Source: Sthenelais limicola (taxonomy: Eukaryota; Annelida; Polychaeta; Phyllodocida; Sigalionidae). Taken from it: 64,000 bases of DNA. The stretch is from assembly GCA_942159475.1 (NCBI GenBank), contig OW804102.1:28960873-29024872 (forward strand), read 5' to 3'. Below the pieces are notes generated by a model. The model was not told the DNA's origin and ran no database searches. It saw nothing but the letters and a program-made list of their open reading frames with translations. Shown here in pieces: positions 25,201 through 31,065 of this stretch (the first letter of the stretch is position 1; the number at the start of each line of letters is the position of its first letter). Made by a program: the position numbers and the translations under genes.

Positions 25201-28113
25201 AGGTGGGTGCGCGGAAATAAATACTGCGCCAACATTAATACGTTTACAGTCAATATACCAGCGGTGGTTTCCCTCTACTGTCTATTGTCTCATTCAAAAT
25301 TTATTTCCAATCTTTTTTGCACGGATCCTGACAAATGAACATTTTTCACTGCCATTAGGTCCTGATCCTGATTATACTTCCCACAGTAAACATGTTATGG
25401 TTGCAGCTTCTAATACGGGTTGCCCTTTCTAATATCGGTTTTACGGTAATGTACTAAATACTTACTGGTTTCTCGTTGAACATAATCTTTTTCAGGCCTG
25501 CGACACCCCCTTCCCACTTATCACAAACTCTCTTGATGACGCAATCTGTAGAAGAAACAAATGTAAATTAATGCAAATTCATCCAAATTTTGTCCAGTTG
25601 TTGTTGCTTCAACATGGCTTCTAAATAGTCCACTTTTATTTTTTTGTTATTATTTCATTTACAGGCCATTATATAATATTTCGGGAGACCCTTTTCGACT
25701 TCAAATTCTTGTATAAACATATAAGTTATAACAGTAGCAGAACAGCCTGGAAAGAAGTATATCGATCCAGCTATGGCTAAAAAAATCCATCCTATAATAT
25801 TACTCTGCACTGGGTGAAACTCAATAATGCCAACCTAAATATTAAGACTTAAAAACAATACATCATGTAGGATCGATTTATTGCAGTTATTATTCCTCTT
25901 ATTGCCTTAATATGCCCTTAATTGTACTGTATGATTCCAGCTAAGGCCAAAATCTGTCATATAATATCGATTACATTGCATTTATTATTATTTAATTGCC
26001 ATACTCTGTTCATAATCGTACTGTATTGTATGATTACCTCAGCAAACTGTACAATCACGCTGATAGATTACGTTTGTCTATGTATAATGTAGATCGGTGA
26101 AAATAAAAATTGATTATGTAATAGTTGATTATGTAATTAATTAACTAAATATTAACTTGATTGTGACCTATATTGATACCATGTACACCCACTACCACTA
26201 CTCTTAGTTGATCTTCAAAATTAGGGAACGACTGGAAGAACTGGGATTATCCCAGAAGTCTGTCGACCAGTTTGTCATTTTCAATGTAAATATTATTATA
26301 TTACTGACAAATAAAAGATTTTTCAATTCAATTCAATAGTGATGAATTTAGTCTTAATATGAGTGAATTTGTTAAGATTTTTGTTGTCGTAATAGTTGAG
26401 AATGCAGCTTTAATTAAACATGATGTTGAAAATGATATCAACGTAGAACTTTCTCCACCATGGAAATGACTGGAAGGAAATATTTCGATCTGGAGTATGT
26501 ATAATAGCAATGAAATAATGAAAATATTTTCATGACAATTGCCGATTGAATATAATGAAATCTTCAAAAGCATATTACTTACAATTGTAGCAAACGAATA
26601 TCAGCAGCAAAACATCGTCTTGATTGGCGAGCTCCGAGCTAAAATTTAAACAAGATTATTTTCACTACATGTGTAACAACTTTTCAGTATATTCTACTCT
26701 ACTGAGGCACCCACGAGGCTTTGAGATGTTTATGTTTTTTTTATTGGTTGCATTTTATCACAGATAATATTCTCAGCGTTCCAAGCAAATGTTTTTGTAT
26801 TAACTACAAGTAGAAAGCACATCTGTACGTAAGGTGCATTCAACATTAATTAAGTCAGGGTAAATATGATTGATTAGTATTTTATTGGTATAATATAGAC
26901 CTGTAGCTTGTATTTTGAGGTAATAATGATTGATGTTTTTAAGAGGCAACGTATCTGAACTTTGACTAAATGAGATATGCCATCCTACCCCAGAGGTATC
27001 CCTCTTCTATATATCTAGCAAAAATAAAATATTGGGGGTAAAAAATGATCACAGAGAATATGTCCTATTTCCTATAAGGAAATGTGATCATCTAAACTGT
27101 TAAGCATGTCTGAAATAAGGAAATAGAATTAATATCATAATAAAAAGCTTATCATATTATAACAAAACTTTACCTCCATAGTTTTATAGCAGGTAGTTTT
27201 AAGGCGGCGCTAGTCATCTGCTCAAGGGCCTCAGTGAGGGGCCGAGGGGCCACCTGCTTCACAATGTTATTGATCTTCCCAAGGTCCTCTACGGACGTCT
27301 GGAAACGCCTTTGGTCTTTGAAGACTATGGTGAAGGCCTTATAGGCCCTGTCGGCAACACTCATCTCATCATCACTCAGTTCTCCCAGACTCTCGTGTCT
27401 GAAGTGAAAAAATGATTTAATTAAAATTATCTTTGATTCCGGTCCCCTCATGGTAAAAATTTGGGTCGGTAGGTCGGAAATTTGTTTCAGATATTAGAAT
27501 ATAGTCATAGAGTTTACTTGTGGCATAGTGATGTAAAATCAAAATTATCATTATTTATTTTTCGGTAGCAACTAGTCAGGAACCCGCTGGAAGACCTGGA
27601 ACTCGCCCTTCAGATATGGGTTTCCTTTTTGTACATCTTTCTCGTATAAATAAAAAATGCTTTGAATTGAATTGAATTGAATGAGCACCTAACCTAACCT
27701 GTACGACCGCTGAATGACTGATCGGCGAGATCAACCACAAAAAAAATGTTAACAAAATAAAATTAATGACATTTATTTTAGAGAGCATCGAAAATATGCC
27801 TATTATTATGCCACTAAACTGCCCGGGGGCGGGGGGGGGGCATACATTCAAAATCAAATCAAACGACAGTAATGAATGGGTCAGCCGTCTATAAACAGAA
27901 CCCATATAATGTTTAAATAGTAGCTATATCGGGTAGACAGACAGAGCTGACTTACCTGTTCTTCTCGAGGAGGGAGGCCTCACGCAGCCACTTGCGCCAG
28001 CGTTCGTCCACCACCTTGTCCGGGTTCTCCAGAGGGAAGGCTTGGTGCCACATGTACAGCCATGGCCGCAGTGACCACACCCTCACCAGCGTCTGCATGT
28101 CTGACCAGTCCAT
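913..28113 (-). CDS. TTC3/DZIP3-like E3 ubiquitin ligase, 26 exons, 3' end off window
   Basis: Spliced gene read right to left. Coding exons are 28113-27956, 27398-27174, 26638-26583, 25545-25466, 24453-24359, 23572-23455, 22930-22802, 21357-21168, 18187-18128, 16772-16739, 16163-15614, 15287-15168, 14800-14720, 14145-14036, 12822-12696, 10964-10842, 9515-9429, 8271-8179, 7872-7799, 7337-7204, 5709-5630, 4704-4553, 3208-2954, 2414-2258, 1906-1790 and 1227-913. All introns begin GT and end AG and all 25 junctions preserve phase, giving 1240 codons. TPR-like helices lie at about residues 174-287, a low-complexity linker at 382-565, a second helical region at 566-711, a Cys/His-rich module at 712-812 and Lys/Arg-rich segments at 837-960. 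The Cys/His module next to TPR helices is what I recognise from TTC3 and DZIP3, ubiquitin ligases with a C-terminal RING, which would lie left of position 1. Whether this is TTC3 or DZIP3 is not decided. The true start could lie in an upstream exon. Confidence 0.82.
1790..1906 (-). CDS. TTC3-like exon 25
   Basis: Encodes 39 residues, HSDHVGLLKDAAKLRK followed by a Lys/Ser-rich tail. Acceptor TTGCAG, donor GTTGGT (a weak but valid GT). Phase 0 at both ends. Confidence 0.75.
2258..2414 (-). CDS. TTC3-like exon 24, conserved helical domain
   Basis: Residues 1044-1096: LFKDLLQKHGPLHFEDPL followed by FPPSTQEIIDNEGGINKFL and GKSLYFAI. I recognise this small domain from the middle of TTC3-type proteins, which strengthens the family call. 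Confidence 0.87.
2954..3208 (-). CDS. TTC3-like exon 23
   Basis: Residues 960-1044: a Pro-rich stretch, then HASDDEDIDEVNNRLAIRNS. Leaves GA for the A of exon 24 (Glu codon). Confidence 0.82.
3209..4552. other. Intron 22, nothing recognised
   Basis: AT-rich intron between TTC3-like exons 23 and 22. A block near 4150-4215 (GGAGATTGACAATTTT, then TTTCAGTACA) resembles 1430-1480 and 13850-13985, perhaps one old degenerate repeat family; not firm enough to call. Confidence 0.4.
4553..4704 (-). CDS. TTC3-like exon 22, poly-Lys
   Basis: Begins KQKKKKKKGKDKDK, then an acidic end (GGLDDIDDRV). A Lys-rich block at this place is typical of TTC3/DZIP3 proteins. Confidence 0.82.
4705..5629. other. Intron 21, nothing recognised
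   Basis: AT-rich intron between TTC3-like exons 22 and 21. Short open frames show no coding signs. Confidence 0.4.
5630..5709 (-). CDS. TTC3-like exon 21
   Basis: Encodes SAAPNIDLNQCTKIEPRRDD and an acidic end. Acceptor CTTCAG, donor GTAAGT; phase fits both neighbours. Confidence 0.8.
5815..5841. promoter_or_regulatory. CRE-like doublet in CpG-rich block
   Basis: Two TGACGTCA octamers 12 bp apart; the first is inside a perfect palindrome GCGTGACGTCACGC. The following 100 bp is CpG-rich and holds GGCGGCCATTTTG, a YY1-like site. TGACGTCA is the CREB/ATF consensus; function here is unproven. Confidence 0.35.
6013..6364. repeat. Foldback (MITE-like) element
   Basis: The left arm starts TATACATAGTATTCAC and ends around CCATACTGTG (6081). 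The right arm starts CACAGTATGG (6312) and ends GTGAAAACTATGTATA, so the ends are inverted copies. Each arm contains GACGTCA. No open frame of note inside. Confidence 0.65.
6409..6740. repeat. MITE family 1, copy A
   Basis: Begins TATAGGGGATTTGCATGTG and matches 41401-41725 along its length, and 22147-22467 in the opposite orientation. The right end is diverged (GCATGTCCC instead of the full inverted terminus). Confidence 0.6.
7084..7165 (-). repeat. tRNA-derived SINE relic
   Basis: On the minus strand, GGGGTGGCGTAGTGGTTAAG resembles a tRNA 5' part with an A box, and ATTCGAATTCC resembles the B box about 45 bases later. No cloverleaf is intact, so it is a SINE head or pseudogene and not a tRNA gene. 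Confidence 0.55.
7204..7337 (-). CDS. TTC3-like exon 20, Arg/Glu-rich
   Basis: Residues 837-881 (ERRRQRKLNRRRRQEEDRAE, then a Gln/Glu-rich stretch), a charged helix. A different open frame over the same bases reads Ala/Thr-rich but does not fit the neighbouring phases. Confidence 0.8.
7799..7872 (-). CDS. TTC3-like exon 19
   Basis: Encodes LHSEINYAPNEGKARKPVIK and MKPS. Acceptor ATTACAG, donor GTAAGT; leaves two bases. Confidence 0.8.
8179..8271 (-). CDS. TTC3-like exon 18, Cys/His module end
   Basis: Residues 782-812: SGSCWTPDCSAPLKKIIIF followed by DRNGEISKD, the family's CxTPDC element and beta strand. Phase 0 at both ends. Confidence 0.88.
8937..9164 (-). pseudogene. Possible LINE reverse-transcriptase C-terminal fragment
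   Basis: A 75-codon minus-strand frame contains SRIGVLWKQLPANIRTINV, close to the W-x-x-LP-x-x-IR motif near the C terminus of many LINE ORF2 proteins. The frame ends with a stop soon after. No RT catalytic motif is present, so the call rests on one motif. It lies in intron 17 of the TTC3-like gene, same strand. Confidence 0.35.
9429..9515 (-). CDS. TTC3-like exon 17, Cys/His module
   Basis: Residues 753-781: GYVEVHCYEHCRVCYHCDCW, with six Cys and two His in 20 residues followed by WKMVK. Probably zinc-binding. Phase 0 at both ends. Confidence 0.88.
9737..9857. repeat. Short MITE, 121 bp
   Basis: Begins CTAAAGGGCCTAGTCCACTAA; the end is its near-perfect inverse (TTAGTGGACCAGGCCCTTTAG). Two mismatches in about 25 bp. 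Confidence 0.7.
9858..10841. other. Intron 16, nothing recognised
   Basis: AT-rich intron between TTC3-like exons 17 and 16; no repeat or coding signal noted. Confidence 0.4.
10842..10964 (-). CDS. TTC3-like exon 16, Cys/His module start
   Basis: Residues 712-752, with CRHPPKPDATCRYATC and ending SSPEFK. This is the start of the Cys-rich module that identifies the TTC3/DZIP3 family. Phase 0, donor GTAACT. Confidence 0.88.
10965..12695. other. Intron 15, one pseudo-exon
   Basis: Contains an open minus-strand stretch at 11343-11514 with a GTAAGT donor, but its phase does not fit between exons 15 and 16. Otherwise nothing recognised. Confidence 0.45.
12696..12822 (-). CDS. TTC3-like exon 15
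   Basis: Residues 669-711 (YTKAWQCLSKGLRIVNNH then LTWPESTVPIPETMENELK). It joins exon 16 in phase 0. The WP-containing linker just before the Cys/His module is where the family places it. Confidence 0.85.
12823..14035. other. Intron 14, nothing recognised
   Basis: AT-rich intron between TTC3-like exons 15 and 14. No firm feature. Confidence 0.4.
14036..14145 (-). CDS. TTC3-like exon 14
   Basis: Residues 633-669. IVFPLAYLGMGMCMCRIH is a TPR-like helix that continues into exon 15 as DYTKAWQCLSKGL. Donor GTAAGT. Confidence 0.82.
14481..14701. repeat. Tandem duplication ending in (GAAT)n
   Basis: A block of about 100 bp starting ATGAACACACTTCCTACAAG occurs twice (14481 and 14599), each ending in a (GAAT) tetranucleotide run. 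The copies differ at very few bases, so the duplication is recent. Lies in intron 13 of the TTC3-like gene. Confidence 0.8.
14720..14800 (-). CDS. TTC3-like exon 13
   Basis: Residues 606-632 (VAVIKYALGYAHYCTG), helical, phase 0 at both ends, donor GTAAAA. Confidence 0.8.
15168..15287 (-). CDS. TTC3-like exon 12
   Basis: Residues 566-605, helical (LLEKRMRNAITFYAQALGSL). Phase 0 at both ends, donor GTAAGT. It begins a second helical region before the Cys/His module. Confidence 0.8.
15614..16163 (-). CDS. TTC3-like exon 11, low-complexity linker
   Basis: The longest exon (550 nt), residues 382-565. It is rich in Ala, Pro, Ser, Thr and Lys and is predicted to be disordered, ending with an RKSTPSISEGPE segment. 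It separates the TPR array from the second helical region. Donor GTAAAG. Confidence 0.8.
16739..16772 (-). CDS. TTC3-like exon 10, 34-nt microexon
   Basis: Too short for an ORF search. It was found because exons 9 and 11 do not match in phase. The TTTCAG acceptor and GTAAGT donor bound 34 bases that read EPTPKVTTTI and complete split codons on both sides exactly. Skipping it would shift the frame. Confidence 0.7.
16773..18127. other. Intron 9, nothing recognised
   Basis: AT-rich intron between TTC3-like exons 10 and 9. A short direct repeat TCAGAGTTACCATGGGAAACT lies near 17211-17255. No coding signal. Confidence 0.4.
18128..18187 (-). CDS. TTC3-like exon 9 (60 nt)
   Basis: Encodes ALADWGLLGKSDESKKPEKN. 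Acceptor TTTACAG, donor GTGAGT. The phase fits only if the 34-nt exon 10 is included downstream. Confidence 0.75.
18188..19413. other. Intron 8 distal part, nothing firm
   Basis: A GC-richer patch at 18690-18870 shows no recognisable gene. Near 19105 a TTTTTCAATTCAATTCAATA motif recurs at 26310, probably the 3' tail of a non-LTR element. Confidence 0.4.
19414..20207. repeat. ~790-bp repeat, intact copy
   Basis: Matches the split copy at 29143-29286 plus 34214-34885 with only scattered differences. Near its ends it carries AGGAGGGTAGCC (19459) and the inverse GGCTACCCTCCT (20193), so it looks like a non-autonomous DNA element. About 45 bp outside the left inverted repeat are also shared, including the hairpin AGTATCTTTCGATACT. 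Inside are several CCTAGTAGCCAACCCCCTG-type short repeats. No protein coding seen. Confidence 0.8.
20208..21167. other. Intron 8 proximal part, nothing recognised
   Basis: Intron sequence between the 790-bp repeat and TTC3-like exon 8; no feature noted. Confidence 0.4.
21168..21357 (-). CDS. TTC3-like exon 8, Cys/His cluster
   Basis: Residues 288-350. It contains a compact cluster C-x2-C-x2-C-x-H-x3-H-x2-C (around 21240-21290) followed by a Thr/Lys/Ala-rich tail. The cluster resembles a small zinc-binding knuckle; this is inference. Leaves one base (G) for exon 9. Confidence 0.75.
21358..22146. other. Intron 7 part, nothing recognised
   Basis: AT-rich intron upstream of exon 8 on the minus strand; no feature noted before the MITE at 22147. 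Confidence 0.4.
22147..22467. repeat. MITE family 1, copy B (inverted)
   Basis: Starts GGGGATTTGCATGTC and ends GACATACAAATCCCC, giving inverted termini of about 15 bp. Its interior matches the reverse complement of the copies at 6409-6740 and 41401-41725 (for example the AACATGTCATTTTCAGCATGG block). Confidence 0.7.
22468..22782. repeat. MITE family 2
   Basis: Starts TTAAAGCTGTACTCTCAG and ends CTGAGAATGCAGCTTTAA, inverted termini with two mismatches. It abuts family 1 copy B exactly. Its interior matches 1-185. Fragments carrying the GAGAATGCAGCTTT end also occur near 26400 and 59490. Confidence 0.7.
22802..22930 (-). CDS. TTC3-like exon 7, TPR
   Basis: Residues 245-287: GWRRYANGLFYMGLYIDAWQ completes the TPR array. 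Phase 0 at both ends, donor GTATGC, acceptor TTGTAG. Confidence 0.85.
23455..23572 (-). CDS. TTC3-like exon 6, TPR
   Basis: Residues 205-244, with LFSNRSQAHFE and DGLRCIRINPRWEK, the pattern of the second repeat of a TPR array. Donor GTACTG. Confidence 0.85.
23629..23874. repeat. MITE family 3, copy 1
   Basis: Starts TTAGGGAGGTTCTGCAAG and ends CTTGCTGAACCTCACTAA, 18-bp inverted termini with two mismatches. A second copy at 45733-45990 lies in the opposite orientation, with matching interior blocks such as TTGTGAGATGAAA. Confidence 0.75.
24359..24453 (-). CDS. TTC3-like exon 5, TPR helix pair
   Basis: Residues 174-205. ALRETGNQHF and YLDAVKSYTKAL match the TPR pattern (G at position 8, A-x-x-x-Y in helix B). 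Bounded by a TTGCAG acceptor and a GTAAGT donor. Confidence 0.85.
25047..25250. repeat. MITE with TTCGCGCA internal repeats
   Basis: Termini ACTGTAAACGTATT and AATACGTTTACAGT are perfect inverses. The interior repeats TTTTCGCGCA-like units at least five times. Lies in intron 4 of the TTC3-like gene. Confidence 0.75.
25466..25545 (-). CDS. TTC3-like exon 4
   Basis: Encodes a Cys/Trp-containing helix (CVIKRVCDKWEGGV...) and ends in phase 0 at a GTAAGT donor. The acceptor is TTCTACAG. Confidence 0.8.
25546..26582. other. Intron 3, repeat fragments only
   Basis: A non-LTR-like tail (AATAAAAGATTTTTCAATTC, then more AATTC units) at 26308-26338 and a fragment of MITE family 2 at 26340-26412. Otherwise AT-rich and featureless. 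Confidence 0.4.
26583..26638 (-). CDS. TTC3-like exon 3 (56 nt)
   Basis: Short exon encoding SELANQDDVLLLIFVCYN between a TTTTAG acceptor and a GTAAGT donor. Phase fits both sides. Confidence 0.75.
27174..27398 (-). CDS. TTC3-like exon 2
   Basis: Residues 53-128, predicted helical (for example VADRAYKAF and VEDLGKINNIV). Split Arg and Ser codons match both neighbours. Donor GTAAAG. Confidence 0.8.
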
Positions 28114-28114
28114 C
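27956..28114 (-). CDS. TTC3-like exon 1 (first coding exon)
   Basis: The acceptor ends CAG at 28115-28117 and the ATG follows one base later at 28113. It encodes residues 1-53, a tryptophan-rich segment starting MDWSDMQ, and leaves two bases for the next exon. Donor GTAAGT at 27955. Because an acceptor precedes the ATG, at least one 5' UTR exon must lie upstream. Confidence 0.8.
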
Positions 28115-29142
28115 CTGAAACAATCAGCAGTGCGTCAGTGGCCTTTACTGCACTTAGTCCATGTCATGTAACAAGTAAAGTGACAACAATGAAATCTTTA
28201 TTTTTAAAAGATTACATGTTACAAAACTGGTGATATTCTTCAGATGATAATTTGGTCTTCCAGTGTATGCCATGGAGAACACTCAGATATATTGCAAACT
28301 CAGCACCTTTGTGTTAACTTCTAGTCAATCTGAGACCGGAGCGGTAGGGGGAGGGGCGGGGGCGGGAGGTCTTGGCTGTTTCACACCTTAATTAACACAC
28401 TATACTTTGGTGATATGAAGGATGAGAAGAAACACATTAGCAGTTGCGATACATAATCTTTTCGATCCTTAGCAATGCGTGTATGCTCAATAAATAATGA
28501 GAAATAAAATTCTCCAACACAAAATAATGTTTGTTTGGCACTCAGACTGTAATGAATGGACGGGTAATACGGGGAAGTGATCAGGACGGATACCAAACGA
28601 CTGAGTTATAACCATGGTTATAAGTGGGTAAGCCCGGTGACGCTTGTATTCTATTAAAAGCAATGGAAAATTCCCCATGTCATGGATACGAAACCTTGGT
28701 GTTAGACAAAATATTCGTCCACTAGCTGTGAGATTCATACACCAAAATTTATATTCAATGAATTACCGTTTTCTTCAAACCTCCAACTGTACCAGCTGTA
28801 TAATATTCAAGCATATCTCATCTTATTTTAAATTATGAGTCTCTCTATCATGGAGAGACAGACAAACTAGTAAATGAGACAACATACAGTGTCAAATCAT
28901 AAAAGTCTAGTAGAACGTCTGAACGACACATTTCAGTAGCTTAAAGCTTGCCGGTAAACAATAGCACAGACCGATGAAACGTTACCAGTCCAAATGTCCT
29001 GTAAAAACTGAACGATTTTAGCCATGTTTTTCAATTATACTTTGATAGGACCGTTAAAAAGTAGCCTGTCCGATAAAATCTCAAAAGTTTTCGCCATGTC
29101 AGTCAGGGCTCGGGGGAGAATTATATTAACAAAGATATCAAA
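28115..29142. other. Upstream intron of TTC3-like gene, nothing recognised
   Basis: Lies 5' of the first coding exon. No exon, RNA or firm repeat seen. Confidence 0.4.
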
Positions 29143-29286
29143 ACAACAAGACAACCTACTACTGCCCAATTGCTATAGTATCTTTCGATACTAGGAGGGT
29201 AGCCCAGCTGATTTGCCTAACTGCTATTTTCTTTTGCTTCTAATTTTTAGTATATAGTTCTTTTTTTGTATTTCTTTTTTTCATTT
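29143..29286. repeat. ~790-bp repeat, second copy, left part
   Basis: Corresponds to 19414-19555 of the intact copy and ends at TTTTTTTCATTT, where the Penelope-like element begins. The right part resumes at 34214. Confidence 0.85.
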
Positions 29287-29466
29287 ATAACGAGAGGGGT
29301 TTGTCGTCGTTATATAGCGGGGATCCCAGTCAATCTCTTCTTAGTTGTATATATGGTAGAGGAATAATCCCAAAGTGTTGGTTGTTGTGGGTTATTTTAT
29401 TAATACTAGCTTTCGAGCTATCTTGCTCTTCATCAGGTAATGTACATACGTTTCAGGGGGGTATAA
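29287..29466 (-). repeat. Penelope-like direct repeat (pseudo-LTR), 3' copy
   Basis: 180 bp, starts ATAACGAGAGGGG and ends GGGGGGTATAA on the plus strand. I see one difference (C versus T at 29331) from 34034-34213. Holds a hammerhead-like core at 29411-29436. Confidence 0.9.
29411..29436 (-). ncRNA. Hammerhead ribozyme-like core
   Basis: On the minus strand: CTGATGA, one A, the stem GAGC-AAGATA-GCTC, then GAAA. These are the invariant boxes and stem II of hammerhead ribozymes, which are known in Penelope-like direct repeats. Stems I and III are not clearly resolved in the flanks, so self-cleavage is not shown. Confidence 0.6.
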
Positions 29467-29716
29467 GTGTAAAAAGATGTAGTTACAGTCAGGTGTACTT
29501 ATTCAAAATGGCTGCCCGCACAGAATGGTAATGTGTGGGCGCAGTAAATAAATAAAAGTTGTCGTCTCAATGTCTTGGTAACAATTGTTGTATATAATTC
29601 TGGTAACATTAGGTGATATTAGATTTGATGGAAAAAAATTTTTTTACATATATAATATGATAGAAACTGCTCCTTTGGAGCAAAATGTTTGTAATCAGAA
29701 TGATTGTCTAACTAAT

Positions 29717-30853
29717 TTACATAGGGATGTAAAGGTATCCCTTTTGTATGAGATCGGAATTAAAGTTGTCTGCTAAATCTGTATCTAGGATTCTGATCAT
29801 AGTTGATATGTTGTTTAGTAGCTTGGTCTTGTTTATCTGTGCATTATCTGGAGTGGTAGCTGTGCACTTATCAGATCGTTCTGTTACTGTCTGGCATTCT
29901 TTATCATTGTCTGTGATTAAATCTTCTAAGTCGGCATTCATCATAGAGATGTCACTGTCACTAGACAGAGTAAGATCCGTGGGTGATGAGGAGAACACAG
30001 GTAGGGTAGGGCGTGTTGGCGTTATTGGATCTTGGTCCAATTCGTCCTGACAGAATGTGTTGGAATCACTCAGGTTTGAAATAAGGTCACTGATAGATAT
30101 TACTGAGGGCTTTGTTTGGTTTGTGGTCAGTTTACTAGTTGTTTTCTTCTCTGTTGCATCGAAAATCCCATTAAAATTAAGTGGTTGAACTGTACACTTA
30201 GCTTTTTTAGGTGGGGTCTCTGATAGTTCACATGTAGGCCTTTTAGGTGTGTGGGCAGACGGTGGCACTCGATTATTCTTCGGGGGGCTTTCACAGAGGG
30301 GGGTTCTGCGTTGTGGGGTGACTGGTGCATGTTGTAACCTTGGTCTTCTTATTGTTGGGTCACTTGTTGACGTAGAGGCGATTGGTTGACTTGTTACCTT
30401 TTGTATTTTAATCCTGTCTTCGGGCTTCAAAATTGGGTATGAAGGTGGATGGATTAGCTTGGAAGTCTTCGGTGTGGGCTTCGGTGGTGGGATTCCTACA
30501 ACATATGGCGAATTGTTGCCTTTTAATATGCGGAATATAGCCGGGGGTTTCTTTGTGGTAAATGTTTTTAAGACTTCAAGTTCAACTGTTGGTTTTACTG
30601 GTTTACGTGCCTCCTCAGACTGGAGGATAGGAGTAGGGAGCGGAATATCTCCGTCGTGCATTCTTTTGCTATGAATAATAAACTCCTGTTTCCTAGTGAA
30701 GAGTTTGTCACAAACTGGGCAAGGGTACTTACCCTTGTTCGTAGGTTGCCCATGGAATCGATTGAGATGTTTTACATAATTCCCTCCTCTGCTGTTCAGC
30801 CAAATTCCGCAAATGTGACATTGAGTCACAGAATCATTTGATTGCGGATTCAT
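29717..30853 (-). CDS. Zinc-finger ORF of the Penelope-like element
   Basis: 378 codons from an ATG at 30853, starting 213 bp downstream of the RT-endonuclease stop and inside the direct repeats. Two classical C2H2 fingers lie at the N terminus (about residues 12-70): CHICGIWLNSRGGNYVKHL followed by H-x3-H-type spacing, and CPVCDKLFTRKQEFIIHSKR followed by MH. The rest is Pro/Thr/Ser/Lys-rich and later acidic, probably disordered, with a hydrophobic C-terminal helix. No stop or frameshift. The product may bind nucleic acid; its role in the element is unknown. It is not part of the RT-endonuclease core that defines Penelope-like elements. Confidence 0.85.
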   Translation of the reverse strand: MNPQSNDSVTQCHICGIWLNSRGGNYVKHLNRFHGQPTNKGKYPCPVCDKLFTRKQEFIIHSKRMHDGDIPLPTPILQSEEARKPVKPTVELEVLKTFTTKKPPAIFRILKGNNSPYVVGIPPPKPTPKTSKLIHPPSYPILKPEDRIKIQKVTSQPIASTSTSDPTIRRPRLQHAPVTPQRRTPLCESPPKNNRVPPSAHTPKRPTCELSETPPKKAKCTVQPLNFNGIFDATEKKTTSKLTTNQTKPSVISISDLISNLSDSNTFCQDELDQDPITPTRPTLPVFSSSPTDLTLSSDSDISMMNADLEDLITDNDKECQTVTERSDKCTATTPDNAQINKTKLLNNISTMIRILDTDLADNFNSDLIQKGYLYIPM

Positions 30854-31065
30854 AGTAGATATATAGCGTGTCCGTCTGTCTATACAGTAGCGTGGCTTTG
30901 TTTACGTTTGTTTGAATCGATCGAACCGCCCAGACTCGGATCTGGAACTGTCAACCGGCGTGCGTTGCTAGGATGTCGTTGGGGTGGTAACCGTTGTTAG
31001 GGGCGTGGCTCCGTCGGGGAGCGGTTGTTGTTTTATAGCGAGGCATGGTGTTTTCCCGCCTCTGC

